A program made the position numbers and the translations under genes. From an uncultured Sphingomonadaceae bacterium (GTDB lineage Bacteria; Pseudomonadota; Alphaproteobacteria; Sphingomonadales; Sphingomonadaceae): DNA of 64,000 nt. The stretch's first letter is position 1. The number at the start of each line of letters is the position of its first letter. The stretch is taken from the NCBI GenBank assembly GCA_947493215.1, contig CANLQE010000003.1, forward strand, positions 186,001-250,000. Reading direction: 5' to 3'. This document shows, piece after piece, positions 34,396 through 43,333 of the stretch. The notes beneath the pieces were generated by a model. It saw only the letters and a program-made list of their open reading frames with translations. It did not search any database and was not told where the DNA came from.

Positions 34396-35165
34396 TGCTG
34401 CTGTCCTTTGAAAATCTTTCGCTGACCCTCAGGGGTCGTAAAATATTGGATACTATCAGCGGCCAGTTTCAGCCCGGGCGGGTGACCGTCATATTGGGTG
34501 CCAATGGTGCCGGAAAAAGCAGTCTTTTGTCTTGCCTATCTGGCCTGCGGGAACCAAAAAGCGGATCAGTAACACTGGATGATCGCGCACTCCTGTCGCT
34601 AAATGGTAAAAAGCGCGGTCGGATGATTGGTTTGCTGCCGCAGCGGCCCGATATTCACTGGAATGTCGACGTCAGAACCATAGTCGGTTTGGGACGGCTA
34701 CCGCATTCCGGTCGATGGGGAATGAGTGCCGCAGACCATGACGCCGTGGCCAGAGCAATGGAAGCAACAGATTGCGCGGACTTGGCAGAGCGCAAGGCGA
34801 TGCGTTTGTCAGGCGGCGAACAGGGCCGTGTCTTACTGGCTAGGGTCTTGGCGGGGGAACCGCAGTGGTTGCTTGCCGACGAACCGCTTGCCAGTTTGGA
34901 CCCAGCCCACCAGTTCGATGTTCTGGAGCGGTTGAAAAACTATGCTGCGGCCGGCAAGGGCGTGATTGTTGTATTGCATGATCTGACTCAGGCGGCGCGG
35001 TTTGCCGACGATATCATGGTCATGAAAGAGGGGGCGATATTGGCGGCAGGCCCGCGTAATGAAGTGATGACCGCCGACATCATGGCACAAGCTTATGGTG
35101 TAGAGGTTCAAATTGGCACTAGCGATACCGGCGAGCCTCTGGTGGTGCCGGTCCGGCGGTTGTAA
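34395..35165 (+). CDS. btuD: Cobalamin ABC transporter, ATP-binding protein
   Basis: This 256-residue ABC ATPase has Walker A GANGAGKSS (35-43), the Q-loop LLPQRPD (about 81), the signature LSGGEQGR (138-145), Walker B WLLADEP (158-164) and the H-loop in VIVVLHDLTQAARFADD. The whole matches the FepC/HmuV/BtuD group. It powers uptake of corrinoid through BtuC. The start overlaps the btuC stop (TGATG), and its own stop overlaps the cbiB start (TAATG). Confidence 0.94.
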   Translation: MLLSFENLSLTLRGRKILDTISGQFQPGRVTVILGANGAGKSSLLSCLSGLREPKSGSVTLDDRALLSLNGKKRGRMIGLLPQRPDIHWNVDVRTIVGLGRLPHSGRWGMSAADHDAVARAMEATDCADLAERKAMRLSGGEQGRVLLARVLAGEPQWLLADEPLASLDPAHQFDVLERLKNYAAAGKGVIVVLHDLTQAARFADDIMVMKEGAILAAGPRNEVMTADIMAQAYGVEVQIGTSDTGEPLVVPVRRL

Positions 35166-36118
35166 TGATGTCAGCGGAGATATTGAGCGCAATCGGGCAG
35201 CATCCCGCGCCATTGTTGTTGGCGCTGATGGTTGAAGCAATGGTTGGATATCCCGATGCGCTCCACCGCCGAATTCCTCATCCGGTTGTGTGGGTCGGCA
35301 GTTTGATCTCTCGCTTGGACCTGGCGTGGAATACAGGAAGCGCCAGCGCAAAGCGATGGGCGGGTATAGCGACTGCTTTCGTTCTGATCAGCGGATCAGT
35401 TACCATTGGCTTGGCTTTGGAGATTGCGTTGACCGGCTGGCTGGGATTGGTTCTATTGATGCTCATTGCAACCACCGGTTTGGCCCAGCGCAGCCTTTAT
35501 CAACATGTGCAGAAAGTGTCGGTGCCTCTGGAACAAGGCAACTTAGCTGGCGCACGGCAAGCTTTGTCGATGATTGTCGGGCGTGATACCGAAAATCTTG
35601 ATGAGGGCGGTGTGGCATCAGCGGCCACCGAAAGTCTGGCCGAGAGTTTCTGCGATGGTATTGTTGCACCCGCCTTCTGGTTTTTGATCGCCGGATTGCC
35701 CGGGCTCTTGGCTTTTAAGGCTGTCAGTACCGCTGACAGCCAGATTGGTCATATGGATGACCAATATCGCCATTTCGGTTGGGCGGCAGCGCGCGCGGAT
35801 GATGTGATGAATTTCGTTCCTGCGCGGGTTTCCGGCTTGTTGATTTGTATCGCCGGAATGGGCGGTTGGCGGATCATGGCTCGCGATGCCCGCAAACATC
35901 TTTCCCCTAATGCAGGATGGTCAGAGGCTGCCATGGCCGGCGCGCTGAACGTGCGAATGGGCGGCGGCGCGAGCTATGATGGAGAATGGATCGGGCGCGA
36001 GACATTGGGAGAGGGAAGGCGGCCCGGTCCTACCGAGTTGAAAAGAGGTCTGACCGTATATGTTCGTGCCTGCCTTTTGTTATGGCTGATTGTCGGAGCG
36101 CTTATATGGGTGCTGTAA
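35165..36118 (+). CDS. cbiB: Adenosylcobinamide-phosphate synthase
   Basis: This 317-residue membrane protein (CbiB, called CobD in the P. denitrificans scheme) attaches aminopropanol or its phosphate to adenosylcobyric acid. Signatures include YPDALHRRIPHPVVWVGSLI, SMIVGRDTENLDEGGVASAATESLAESFCDGIVAPAFW and ADSQIGHMDDQYRHFGWAAARADDVMNFVPAR. Several hydrophobic helices flank the conserved loops. The product goes to CobU (28135) and CobS (39220). It overlaps cobQ by 13 bp. Confidence 0.95.
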   Translation: MMSAEILSAIGQHPAPLLLALMVEAMVGYPDALHRRIPHPVVWVGSLISRLDLAWNTGSASAKRWAGIATAFVLISGSVTIGLALEIALTGWLGLVLLMLIATTGLAQRSLYQHVQKVSVPLEQGNLAGARQALSMIVGRDTENLDEGGVASAATESLAESFCDGIVAPAFWFLIAGLPGLLAFKAVSTADSQIGHMDDQYRHFGWAAARADDVMNFVPARVSGLLICIAGMGGWRIMARDARKHLSPNAGWSEAAMAGALNVRMGGGASYDGEWIGRETLGEGRRPGPTELKRGLTVYVRACLLLWLIVGALIWVL

Positions 36119-37566
36119 TGTTACAGGGAACGGGCTCCGATGTTGGCAAGTCTGTGCTGGTCGCAGGCTTATGTCGGTTGCTGACCAACCGGGGTATGAT
36201 TGTTCGCCCCTTTAAGCCGCAGAACATGTCCAACAATGCTGCTGTAACGCCTGATGGTGGCGAGATTGGCCGGGCGCAGGCATTGCAGGCGCTTGCTTGC
36301 CGGGTGCCGCCGCATGTTGATATGAACCCGGTTTTGCTGAAGCCACAATCCGATAAAAGCGCGCAAGTGATCGTCCATGGTAAGGTCTACGATACCGGAG
36401 ATGCCAGCTATTTTAGGAATCAAAAACAGCAATTTCTGGAGGCTGTGCTTGCCTCTTATCAACGCCTTTCGAACGATGCGGATATCGTGATTGTCGAGGG
36501 CGCGGGCAGTCCTGCTGAAATCAACCTACGTGCCGGTGATATCGCCAATATGGGCTTTGCGCGGGCGGCCAATGTCCCGGTGGTCCTCATCGGAGATATC
36601 GATCGCGGCGGAGTGATCGCCTCGCTTGTCGGCACGCAGGCGGTGATAGACAGCGCAGATCGGGCGATGATCGGCGGTTTCCTGATCAACAAATTTCGCG
36701 GTGATGTCAGCCTGTTCGATGATGGCTATGATGCGATAGCCGAACGCACAGGCTGGGGGGGATTGGGCATCGTTCCGTGGTTGCCAATGATCCATAAATT
36801 GCCCGCCGAAGACGCGGTTTCGTTGCAGCAACCAGAATCAGCGACACAGGCTATTATCGAGATTGCCGTGCCGATGCTTTCGCGGATCGCCAATTTCGAT
36901 GATTTCGATCCGCTGCGTCTCGAACCGCAAGTGCATCTGCATATGGTGCCGCCCGGCGAAGTCATACCGGCCAGCGCATCGCTGATCATCATTCCGGGCA
37001 CCAAGGCGACCATCGCTGATCTGAAATTTCTCCGCGCGCAAGGGTGGGATATTGATATTGCCGCTCACGTCCGGCGCGGCGGACATGTTCTGGGTATTTG
37101 CGGCGGCTATCAGATGCTCGGAGAAACCATATCTGATCCCGATGCTATTGAGGGTCGAGCGGAATCTGTCACAGGCTTAGGGCTACTGCCGGTTGCAACG
37201 ACACTGACAACTGCCAAAACACTGACGAATAGTTCGGGAAAAACAATGGCTGATGATCAGAAACTTAGCGGCTATGAGATTCATGTCGGGGAAACAACAA
37301 GAGCGAATGCGGAACCCATGATCCAGTTCGATAATGGACGTTTTGACGGAGCCGTTAGCACCAATGGGCGGATATCGGGTTGTTATGTCCACGGACTTTT
37401 CAACGCCGCGTCGCAGCGGCAATCATGGTTGGCAAAAATGGGGGTAGAGTCCAACGATGAAGAACAGGATGCAGTCGTTGATCAGGCTTTGGATGATCTT
37501 GCCGAGGCCTTGGAGAAATATGTGGATATCGACCGGTTGCTTACCATTGCCGATGGTGCTTCATGA
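36106..37566 (+). CDS. cobQ: Cobyric acid synthase (glutamine-hydrolysing)
   Basis: This 486-residue enzyme amidates four carboxylates (b, d, e and g) of adenosylcobyrinic acid a,c-diamide. An N-terminal P-loop-like GTGSDVGKS (8-16) opens the synthetase domain (RPFKPQNMSNNAAVT, GAGSPAEINLR), and a C-terminal glutamine amidotransferase domain has HVLGICGGYQMLG with the nucleophilic Cys. The ATG at 36106 has GGAG 7 bases upstream; the ATG at 36118, overlapping the cbiB stop, is an alternative that removes four residues. Confidence 0.95.
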   Translation: MGAVMLQGTGSDVGKSVLVAGLCRLLTNRGMIVRPFKPQNMSNNAAVTPDGGEIGRAQALQALACRVPPHVDMNPVLLKPQSDKSAQVIVHGKVYDTGDASYFRNQKQQFLEAVLASYQRLSNDADIVIVEGAGSPAEINLRAGDIANMGFARAANVPVVLIGDIDRGGVIASLVGTQAVIDSADRAMIGGFLINKFRGDVSLFDDGYDAIAERTGWGGLGIVPWLPMIHKLPAEDAVSLQQPESATQAIIEIAVPMLSRIANFDDFDPLRLEPQVHLHMVPPGEVIPASASLIIIPGTKATIADLKFLRAQGWDIDIAAHVRRGGHVLGICGGYQMLGETISDPDAIEGRAESVTGLGLLPVATTLTTAKTLTNSSGKTMADDQKLSGYEIHVGETTRANAEPMIQFDNGRFDGAVSTNGRISGCYVHGLFNAASQRQSWLAKMGVESNDEEQDAVVDQALDDLAEALEKYVDIDRLLTIADGAS

Positions 37567-38213
37567 CATATTCGAAGGGCCCTGTTTTCGGCGATGACTT
37601 TTGCAAGCAGCTTGATACGCTTTTGACTTGGCGCCGCGCCGTCCGGCGGTTTGACAGCCGCCCGGTCGATGCAAGAACCATTCAGGAGTTGCTGGACCGC
37701 GCCTGTCTCGCCCCGTCGGTTGGCAATGCCCAGCCATGGCGGTTTGTGTCCCTGCAAAGCGAGACTATGCGCTTGTCGATTACCGCCCATGTGGACGCAG
37801 AAAATCGCAAGGCGGCAGATGCTTATGAGGATCAACAGATTCAATCCGAGTATCAGAAGTTAAAGCTCCATGGGTTGCGCGAAGCACCTGTGCATTTGGC
37901 TGTTTTCTGTGACGATGATGCGGCTGAGGGCAGGGGGCTGGGTCGTCAGACGATGCCGGAAACCATGGCCTATTCTGTTGTCATGGCGATACATAATTTG
38001 TGGCTCGCGGCCCGTGCGCGCAACATTGGTCTGGGCTGGGTTTCGATCATGGAACCAGACAAGATCAGCGCTATGCTTGATGTTCCTGCTGATTGGCGGT
38101 TTATTGCATATCTGTGCATCGGCTATCCGGCCCAAGAAAGTGATGAACCGGAATTGGTGAAACTGGGTTGGCAAGATAGAATTGACCGTTCAAAAACGCA
38201 GTTTGTGCGATGA
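37563..38213 (+). CDS. bluB: 5,6-dimethylbenzimidazole synthase
   Basis: This 216-residue nitroreductase-fold flavoenzyme breaks down reduced FMN with oxygen to make 5,6-dimethylbenzimidazole, the lower ligand of B12. Landmarks are TWRRAVRRFDSRPVDARTIQELLDRACLAPSVGNAQPWRFV near the N-terminus and RQTMPETMAYSVVMAIHNLWLAARARNIGLGWVSIME in the middle. Its place between cobQ and cobT fits BluB rather than a general nitroreductase. It shows that the organism makes its own lower ligand under aerobic conditions. Confidence 0.95.
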   Translation: MTYSKGPVFGDDFCKQLDTLLTWRRAVRRFDSRPVDARTIQELLDRACLAPSVGNAQPWRFVSLQSETMRLSITAHVDAENRKAADAYEDQQIQSEYQKLKLHGLREAPVHLAVFCDDDAAEGRGLGRQTMPETMAYSVVMAIHNLWLAARARNIGLGWVSIMEPDKISAMLDVPADWRFIAYLCIGYPAQESDEPELVKLGWQDRIDRSKTQFVR

Positions 38214-39223
38214 CAATCACCGCTGAACATGTAGCCGAATATCTTGATGCGTTGGCCAAGCCACAAGGCAGTATGGGACGTTTAGAAGACTTTGCGATCA
38301 AACTCGCGGTCGCGCAGAAAAGTCTGCACCCGCAAACCAAGCCGCGCCGGATTGTTTTATTTGCAGGGGATCATGGCGTTGTCGAAAACGGTGTGTCGGC
38401 TTGGCCATCCGGGGTGACTACGGTCATGATGGAAACAATCCTTGCGGAGAAAGCCACCAGCACTGCCTTGGCCACCGCGCACTCAGCTGATCTGCGATTG
38501 GTTGATGTCGGGAGCATGCAGCCGCCGGACAAGAACAAGCAGACGGCGGCCTTTAGCGACGTCCGCGTAGCTGCTGGAACAGCCAGTCTGGCGACCGGAG
38601 CTGCCATGACAAAAGCCCAGTTCCAACAGGCCTGGGCTGCAGGTGAGGCCGAAGCCAAGCAAGCATATAAAGACGGTTTTGTATTACTAATGGCCGGTGA
38701 AATGGGGATCGGAAACACAACGTCAGCCGCCTGCCTGACTATGCTATTGGCCGAGGCTGAAGCTCCAATAGCAACTGGCCGCGGCGCGGGCGCGGACGAA
38801 GAAATATTATCGAACAAGCTCGATATTGTAGCGCGAGCTCACAAGCGGGCCGACAAGCTATTTGCCGATGACCTGATCGCGGCGATTGCGGAGGTTGCCG
38901 GCTTTGAGATCGCGGCAATGGCGGGTTTTTATGCTCAGGCAGCGCGGCAGGGCTCGGCTGTTTTGCTAGACGGCTATGTGACCACAGCCGCCGCCTTGAT
39001 AGCTGAGCGCCTTGTCCCGGGAGCCACCCGAAATATGATCGCAGCCCATCTGTCCGCGGAGCCCGGGCATCACGTGGCGCTCGATTATCTTGGGCTTGAA
39101 CCGCTTCTCGAATGGCAGATGCGGCTGGGCGAAGGAACAGGCGCGCTGACGGCTCTGCCATTGCTCGATAGTGCCGCGGCCTTGCTTAATGATGTCGCAA
39201 AACTTTCGGACATCATGCCATGA
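38210..39223 (+). CDS. cobT: Nicotinate-nucleotide--dimethylbenzimidazole phosphoribosyltransferase
   Basis: This 337-residue enzyme makes alpha-ribazole phosphate from dimethylbenzimidazole and nicotinate mononucleotide. Family features are LAKPQGSMGRLEDFAIKLA, VLFAGDHGVVENGVSAWPSGVT, LLMAGEMGIGNTTSAACL, and LDGYVTTAAALIAERLVPG with HLSAEPGHHVALDYLGLEPLL. It takes the product of the upstream bluB. The genes overlap by 4 bp at both ends (ATGA). Confidence 0.96.
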   Translation: MTITAEHVAEYLDALAKPQGSMGRLEDFAIKLAVAQKSLHPQTKPRRIVLFAGDHGVVENGVSAWPSGVTTVMMETILAEKATSTALATAHSADLRLVDVGSMQPPDKNKQTAAFSDVRVAAGTASLATGAAMTKAQFQQAWAAGEAEAKQAYKDGFVLLMAGEMGIGNTTSAACLTMLLAEAEAPIATGRGAGADEEILSNKLDIVARAHKRADKLFADDLIAAIAEVAGFEIAAMAGFYAQAARQGSAVLLDGYVTTAAALIAERLVPGATRNMIAAHLSAEPGHHVALDYLGLEPLLEWQMRLGEGTGALTALPLLDSAAALLNDVAKLSDIMP

Positions 39224-40014
39224 CGGATCGTATCGTGATCAGCTGGTGGATGCCGCCGTTACTTGCGGTTCAATTTCTGACCCGGATACCGGTGCCCGGA
39301 ATGAACCAGCTAACGGCGGAGCAAGCGCGATATGGCCTGTCCCGTGCGGTGATTTGGTTCCCGCTGGTTGGCGCTCTGGTCGGTGTGATCACCGCAGCGG
39401 TATTGGTCGCGAGCGCGCACATCTGGCCGCGCGCAATAGCGGTTATCATTGCTCTGGCGTTTGAGGCACGCCTGACGGGCGCTTTCCATGAAGATGCCGT
39501 GGCTGATTTCTGCGACGCTTTTGGTGGTGGCCATGATGCGGAATCGACACAGCGCATTATGAAAGACAGCCGGATAGGCAGTTATGGGGCGCTAGGCTTG
39601 ATGCTGGCAGTTGGTCTGCGCGGTGCTTTGCTCATCGCTCTGCCGCAGGATATGATTATAATCACGTTGATCGCGTCGGCTTGTTTTGGCCGTTTGCTGG
39701 CCGTTTCGGTGATGGCGTTTGTCTCACCGGTGGTGACAGCGGAAAACGGTCTCGCCAAAGTTATTGGCGGACGGACGGGCTTGGAAGATCTGTGTTTTGC
39801 AGCTTTAATTGTTGCGCCGATTATCGGTCTGTTTGCTTATTTCTATTCGACTGCAGCACTTTGGGCGCTAGGGGGCGCGGGTCTGTTCCTGTTGTGGTTC
39901 CGATCACTATTGCTACGCAGAATAAACGGCAGCACCGGCGATTGCTTGGGCTTTGCCGCTTATGCGGGGCAACTCATAGTCCTGTTGGCTGCGCTTGCCA
40001 TCGCCGGTTCATGA
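39220..40014 (+). CDS. cobS: Adenosylcobinamide-GDP ribazoletransferase
   Basis: This 264-residue integral membrane protein joins adenosylcobinamide-GDP to alpha-ribazole (phosphate), the last step of B12 assembly. Conserved parts are LLAVQFLTRIPVPG near the N-terminus, RLTGAFHEDAVADFCDAFGGGHDAESTQRIMKDSRIGSYGALGL with the acidic metal-binding residues, and RRINGSTGDCLGFA near the C-terminus. It is called CobV in the P. denitrificans scheme. It overlaps cobT and cobC by 4 bp each. Confidence 0.95.
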   Translation: MTDRIVISWWMPPLLAVQFLTRIPVPGMNQLTAEQARYGLSRAVIWFPLVGALVGVITAAVLVASAHIWPRAIAVIIALAFEARLTGAFHEDAVADFCDAFGGGHDAESTQRIMKDSRIGSYGALGLMLAVGLRGALLIALPQDMIIITLIASACFGRLLAVSVMAFVSPVVTAENGLAKVIGGRTGLEDLCFAALIVAPIIGLFAYFYSTAALWALGGAGLFLLWFRSLLLRRINGSTGDCLGFAAYAGQLIVLLAALAIAGS

Positions 40015-40571
40015 TCTGGTTGGTTCGGCATCCACCAGTGGCGCTGCATTGGCAAAAGCGCTGCTATGGCATCAGCGATATGGGATTCAGCCGTGAGGGT
40101 GCTGCCTTAGCAAAGACGCTTGTGTCCCGGCTGGTTCAAATAGCGCCTGATATGATTGTGCATTCCGATATGCGCAGAACCCGCTTGGTTGCAGAACAGG
40201 TGGCCGATATTTTGTCGATTGAGGCGCGTGTGGATGACCGCTGGCGAGAGCGGAATTTTGGCAGTTGGGAAGGGCGCAGCTGGAATGCGATTTATCGCGA
40301 AACCGGCAATGCGATGGATGGTATGGTTGATGATCCTGAAAAATTTCGACCAGGAGGCGGGGAAACAACCGCCGAACTGATGGCGCGTTCGCTGGCAGTA
40401 TGGAACGACCTGCCGGGCGACCAAAATATTGCCGTGATTACGCATGGGGGCCCCATTGCTTCAATACTGGCAAAGCGTGAAAATGCACCATTGGGCGCCT
40501 TGGCTAACTATATTCCGAAACCCAACTCCATCTGCGAAATCCGGAGCGTGAAACTGGAACAGAATTGTTGA
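40011..40571 (+). CDS. cobC: Histidine phosphatase, probable alpha-ribazole phosphatase
   Basis: This 186-residue protein of the phosphoglycerate-mutase-like family has the catalytic RH-x motif at the start (LVRHPP, His7), then CYGISDMGFSREGAALA, HSDMRRTRLVAEQVADIL, RERNFGSWEGR and the second catalytic His in AVITHGG. CobC removes the phosphate from alpha-ribazole phosphate or adenosylcobalamin phosphate. The ATG at 40011 overlaps the cobS stop, so it is the last gene of the riboswitch-controlled operon. RHP in place of the usual RHG is a variation that many CobC-like proteins show. Confidence 0.88.
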   Translation: MIWLVRHPPVALHWQKRCYGISDMGFSREGAALAKTLVSRLVQIAPDMIVHSDMRRTRLVAEQVADILSIEARVDDRWRERNFGSWEGRSWNAIYRETGNAMDGMVDDPEKFRPGGGETTAELMARSLAVWNDLPGDQNIAVITHGGPIASILAKRENAPLGALANYIPKPNSICEIRSVKLEQNC

Positions 40572-40610
40572 GGACGATGTCGGAACGTTAGACTGCCGTC
40601 CGTCAAAACT

Positions 40611-41525
40611 TTATCGCGCGTCTGTCGTCCGTGCCCGAGCTTGCCGATAGGTTCCGAGCAAGCGGACACTGTTGCAATGAAAGCGCAATTCTTCGAGGGC
40701 GCGGTCAACCGCCGGATCACCCGGTGCGCCCTCTATATCTGCGTAGAATTTGGAGGCGGAAAAGCTGCTACCTTCCTGATAACTCTCCAGTTTGGTCATG
40801 TTGACGCCATTTGTCGCAAAGCCGCCCATTGCTTTATACAAAGCAGCGGGGATGTTTTTGACTTCGAAAATGAAGGTCGTCATGGCCCGAAAATCAATGA
40901 CTCCATCGGTCTTAGGCGTTGCTGCTTTGGGTGCAAGCAGGACGAAGCGGGTCATGTTATGATCTTCGTCCTCAATCGCGTTGGCAATCGGCTGCAGGCC
41001 GTAAATCTCGGCCGCGAGAGGGGGAGCGATGGCAGCGGCATGCGGGTCTTCATGTTGCGCGACATAGGCCGCAGCGGCAGCGGTATCAGCATATGCAACT
41101 GGAATAATGTCGTGGCTACGCAGGTAATGGCGGCACTGGCCTAATGCTTGCGGATGGCTCATCGCCGTTTTGATTTTGCTATCAGCGGATTTTGCCATCA
41201 GGCAGTGGCGGATCCGCATGAAATGCTCCGCTACAATATGCAGACCCGATTCGGGCAACAGAAAATGAATATCAGCAACCCTGCCATGCAGGCTGTTCTC
41301 AATCGGAATAATCGCAGACCCGGCTGTGCCTTGCTTCACGGCATCAAGTGCATCTTCGAACGAAAAACAAGGCAGAGGCAAGCAATCCGGCGCATATTCC
41401 ATGGCTGCAATATGGGAATTTGCGCCCGGCGCACCTTGAAACGCGATGGCTTTAGCTGGCCCTTCGGCTGCGGTTTCGGCCATTTTATTGACCATGCCTA
41501 AGGCGTTTTGCGGGAAGCTATTCAT
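40611..41525 (-). CDS. pheA: Prephenate dehydratase
   Basis: This 304-residue monofunctional enzyme turns prephenate into phenylpyruvate in phenylalanine synthesis. The dehydratase domain runs from IAFQGAPGANSHIAA through GTAGSAIIPIENSLHGRVADIHFLLPESG to NMTRFVLL; the C-terminal ACT domain has TFIFEVKNIPAALYKAMGGFATNGVNMTKLES, which binds phenylalanine for feedback control. The chorismate mutase domain is absent, as usual in alphaproteobacteria. About 25 extra N-terminal residues precede the conserved region, so a later start is possible. It is convergent with the cobalamin operon (39-bp spacer). Confidence 0.95.
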   Translation of the reverse strand: MNSFPQNALGMVNKMAETAAEGPAKAIAFQGAPGANSHIAAMEYAPDCLPLPCFSFEDALDAVKQGTAGSAIIPIENSLHGRVADIHFLLPESGLHIVAEHFMRIRHCLMAKSADSKIKTAMSHPQALGQCRHYLRSHDIIPVAYADTAAAAAYVAQHEDPHAAAIAPPLAAEIYGLQPIANAIEDEDHNMTRFVLLAPKAATPKTDGVIDFRAMTTFIFEVKNIPAALYKAMGGFATNGVNMTKLESYQEGSSFSASKFYADIEGAPGDPAVDRALEELRFHCNSVRLLGTYRQARARTTDAR

Positions 41526-41744
41526 GATATTGTCGGTTCCTGTAGTGCGCGCCCTTTATCGAGGGCTGCGATTGCCGCACAAAACGGCTCTGCGCAAGAC
41601 CTGATCGCATAGGAGGCAACTTGCGCAACAATATTAGTAACACTACGGTCAATTGAGGTCTTGCTTTGAACGGGCGCTCTTATTAGAGAATGCTCCAAAG
41701 TTTTGGCAGGCGCTCCTGCCCGTAATTCAGGGATTTGAGACAAG

Positions 41745-42383
41745 ATGGACAAGAATAACACCATTGCTGGCTGGGTTCTGGCAGGCGGAATCGCAGCGCT
41801 CGGCTTCTCGATCCTCAGCGGAAAATTTTTTCATGCTGACAAGAATGAGCGCCCTGAAACTATGGGTTTTGTGATCGAAGGTGTCGTATCATCTGATGAG
41901 GGCGGTAAAGAAGAAGTGCCGATGAGCATGATGCTTGCTAAAGCCGATATAGCTGCTGGCGAAGCGGTTTTTAAAAAATGCGTGGCTTGTCATACGGTTA
42001 ACGAAGGCGGTGCTAATGGAATTGGTCCTAATCTCTATGACTCGCTGGGCAAACCTCATGGCCATGTCGCCGGCTTTGCCTATAGTGATGCTTTGGCGTC
42101 GGTCGAGGGCGACTGGAATTTTGATAATATGAACGCGTGGTTGATCTCTCCGCGTAAATATGCGCCGGGTACGAAAATGACATTTGCCGGCCTCGGCAAG
42201 CCTGAAGATCGTGCAAATGTCATCGCTTATATGAATGCACAGGGTTCCAATCTGCCTTATCCTGAGCCACCAGCAGTCGAAGAAGTTGTTGAAGGCGAAG
42301 AGGCCGCAGCCGAGGCAGATGTGGCGGCAACAGAAGTTGCAGAAGAAACTGTTGCGGCAGACACGGCTGCTGCTTCAGAATAA
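41745..42383 (+). CDS. cycM: Membrane-anchored cytochrome c (CycM-like)
   Basis: This is a 212-residue protein with an N-terminal uncleaved signal anchor (residues 8-26), a linker, and a class I cytochrome c domain with the haem site C79-V-A-C82-H83 and a downstream axial Met in the SPRKYAPGTKMTFAG region. This is the architecture of cytochrome c552/CycM, which carries electrons from complex III to aa3-type oxidase in alphaproteobacteria. The last 40 residues are an acidic, Ala/Glu/Val-rich tail with no fold, longer than usual. Confidence 0.92.
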   Translation: MDKNNTIAGWVLAGGIAALGFSILSGKFFHADKNERPETMGFVIEGVVSSDEGGKEEVPMSMMLAKADIAAGEAVFKKCVACHTVNEGGANGIGPNLYDSLGKPHGHVAGFAYSDALASVEGDWNFDNMNAWLISPRKYAPGTKMTFAGLGKPEDRANVIAYMNAQGSNLPYPEPPAVEEVVEGEEAAAEADVAATEVAEETVAADTAAASE

Positions 42384-42395
42384 TCTGTTTTACGA

Positions 42396-43265
42396 CTAAG
42401 CGCAGTCTAAGCCATAGAAATTGCGGATAATTTGCCAGGCTTCATCAGCCGTTTCAACAAATTGAAACAGGTCGAGGTCTTTGGCGCTAATTGTGCCTTC
42501 TTCAGCCAGCGCATCAAAATTAATAACTCGGTTCCAGAAATCCTTGCCGAATAATATGATCGGTAGCGGCTCCATTTTGCCGGTCTGAACGAGTGTCAGC
42601 AGCTCGAAAAACTCATCGAATGTACCAAATCCGCCCGGGAATACTGCTACAGCCCGAGCACGCAAGAGGAAGTGCATCTTACGCAACGCAAAATAATGGA
42701 ACTGGAAGCTCAGGGAAGGCGTCACATATTCATTGGGCGCCTGTTCATGCGGCAGCACAATGTTGAGGCCGATGGATTCTTTGCCTGCATCTTGGGCACC
42801 GCGATTGGCCGCTTCCATAATCGAAGGGCCGCCACCGGAGCATACGACAAAATCGCGTTTGCCATTTTCCGATATACCGCAGGCGCTGGCGAGCTGTCCC
42901 AACTTGCGGGCTTCGTCATAATATTTGGACTTTTCTTTCAGGCGCTGGGCGGTCTTCAAAGAGGCTTCATCATCTGCCGCCTCAATGAGAGCGTCGGCCT
43001 TGCCCGGCTCAGGGATGCGCGCTGACCCATACATAACGAGTGTGGACCCAATGCCTGCTTCATCAAGTAGCATTTCCGGTTTGAGAAGTTCCAGTTGAAA
43101 CCGCACCGGCCGCAATTCTTCGCGGAGTAGGAATTCATTATCCTGAAAGGCCAGCGTATAGGCGGGATCTTCGGTTTGGGGAGTGCTTAGCGCTTGTTTC
43201 TTTGCGAAATCGGCTTCCTGTTTTGCGTGATAGAAGCGGCGGTCGTGTAAATCTTTGTTTGTCAT
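42396..43265 (-). CDS. LOG family protein (TIGR00730-like Rossmann protein)
   Basis: This 289-residue protein contains FVVCSGGGPSIMEAANRGA and the LOG motif AVFPGGFGTFDEFFELLTLVQTG, with an N-terminal extension of about 90 residues. LOG proteins release cytokinin-type bases from nucleotide monophosphates; bacterial members are mostly AMP or other nucleotide 5'-phosphate ribohydrolases. The extended N-terminus is typical of the large bacterial subgroup, for which the real substrate is not settled. It is convergent with cycM (12-bp spacer). Confidence 0.9.
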   Translation of the reverse strand: MTNKDLHDRRFYHAKQEADFAKKQALSTPQTEDPAYTLAFQDNEFLLREELRPVRFQLELLKPEMLLDEAGIGSTLVMYGSARIPEPGKADALIEAADDEASLKTAQRLKEKSKYYDEARKLGQLASACGISENGKRDFVVCSGGGPSIMEAANRGAQDAGKESIGLNIVLPHEQAPNEYVTPSLSFQFHYFALRKMHFLLRARAVAVFPGGFGTFDEFFELLTLVQTGKMEPLPIILFGKDFWNRVINFDALAEEGTISAKDLDLFQFVETADEAWQIIRNFYGLDCA

Positions 43266-43333
43266 GGTGTTATCCTAGAGCATAGCGATGTGACTTGCCA
43301 ATGGACTTCGTCATTTTGCCGGAAAAATATCGC

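Noticed and set aside
37563-38213. General nitroreductase reading for the bluB gene
   Set aside because: The BluB-specific motifs and the location between cobQ and cobT favour dimethylbenzimidazole synthase.
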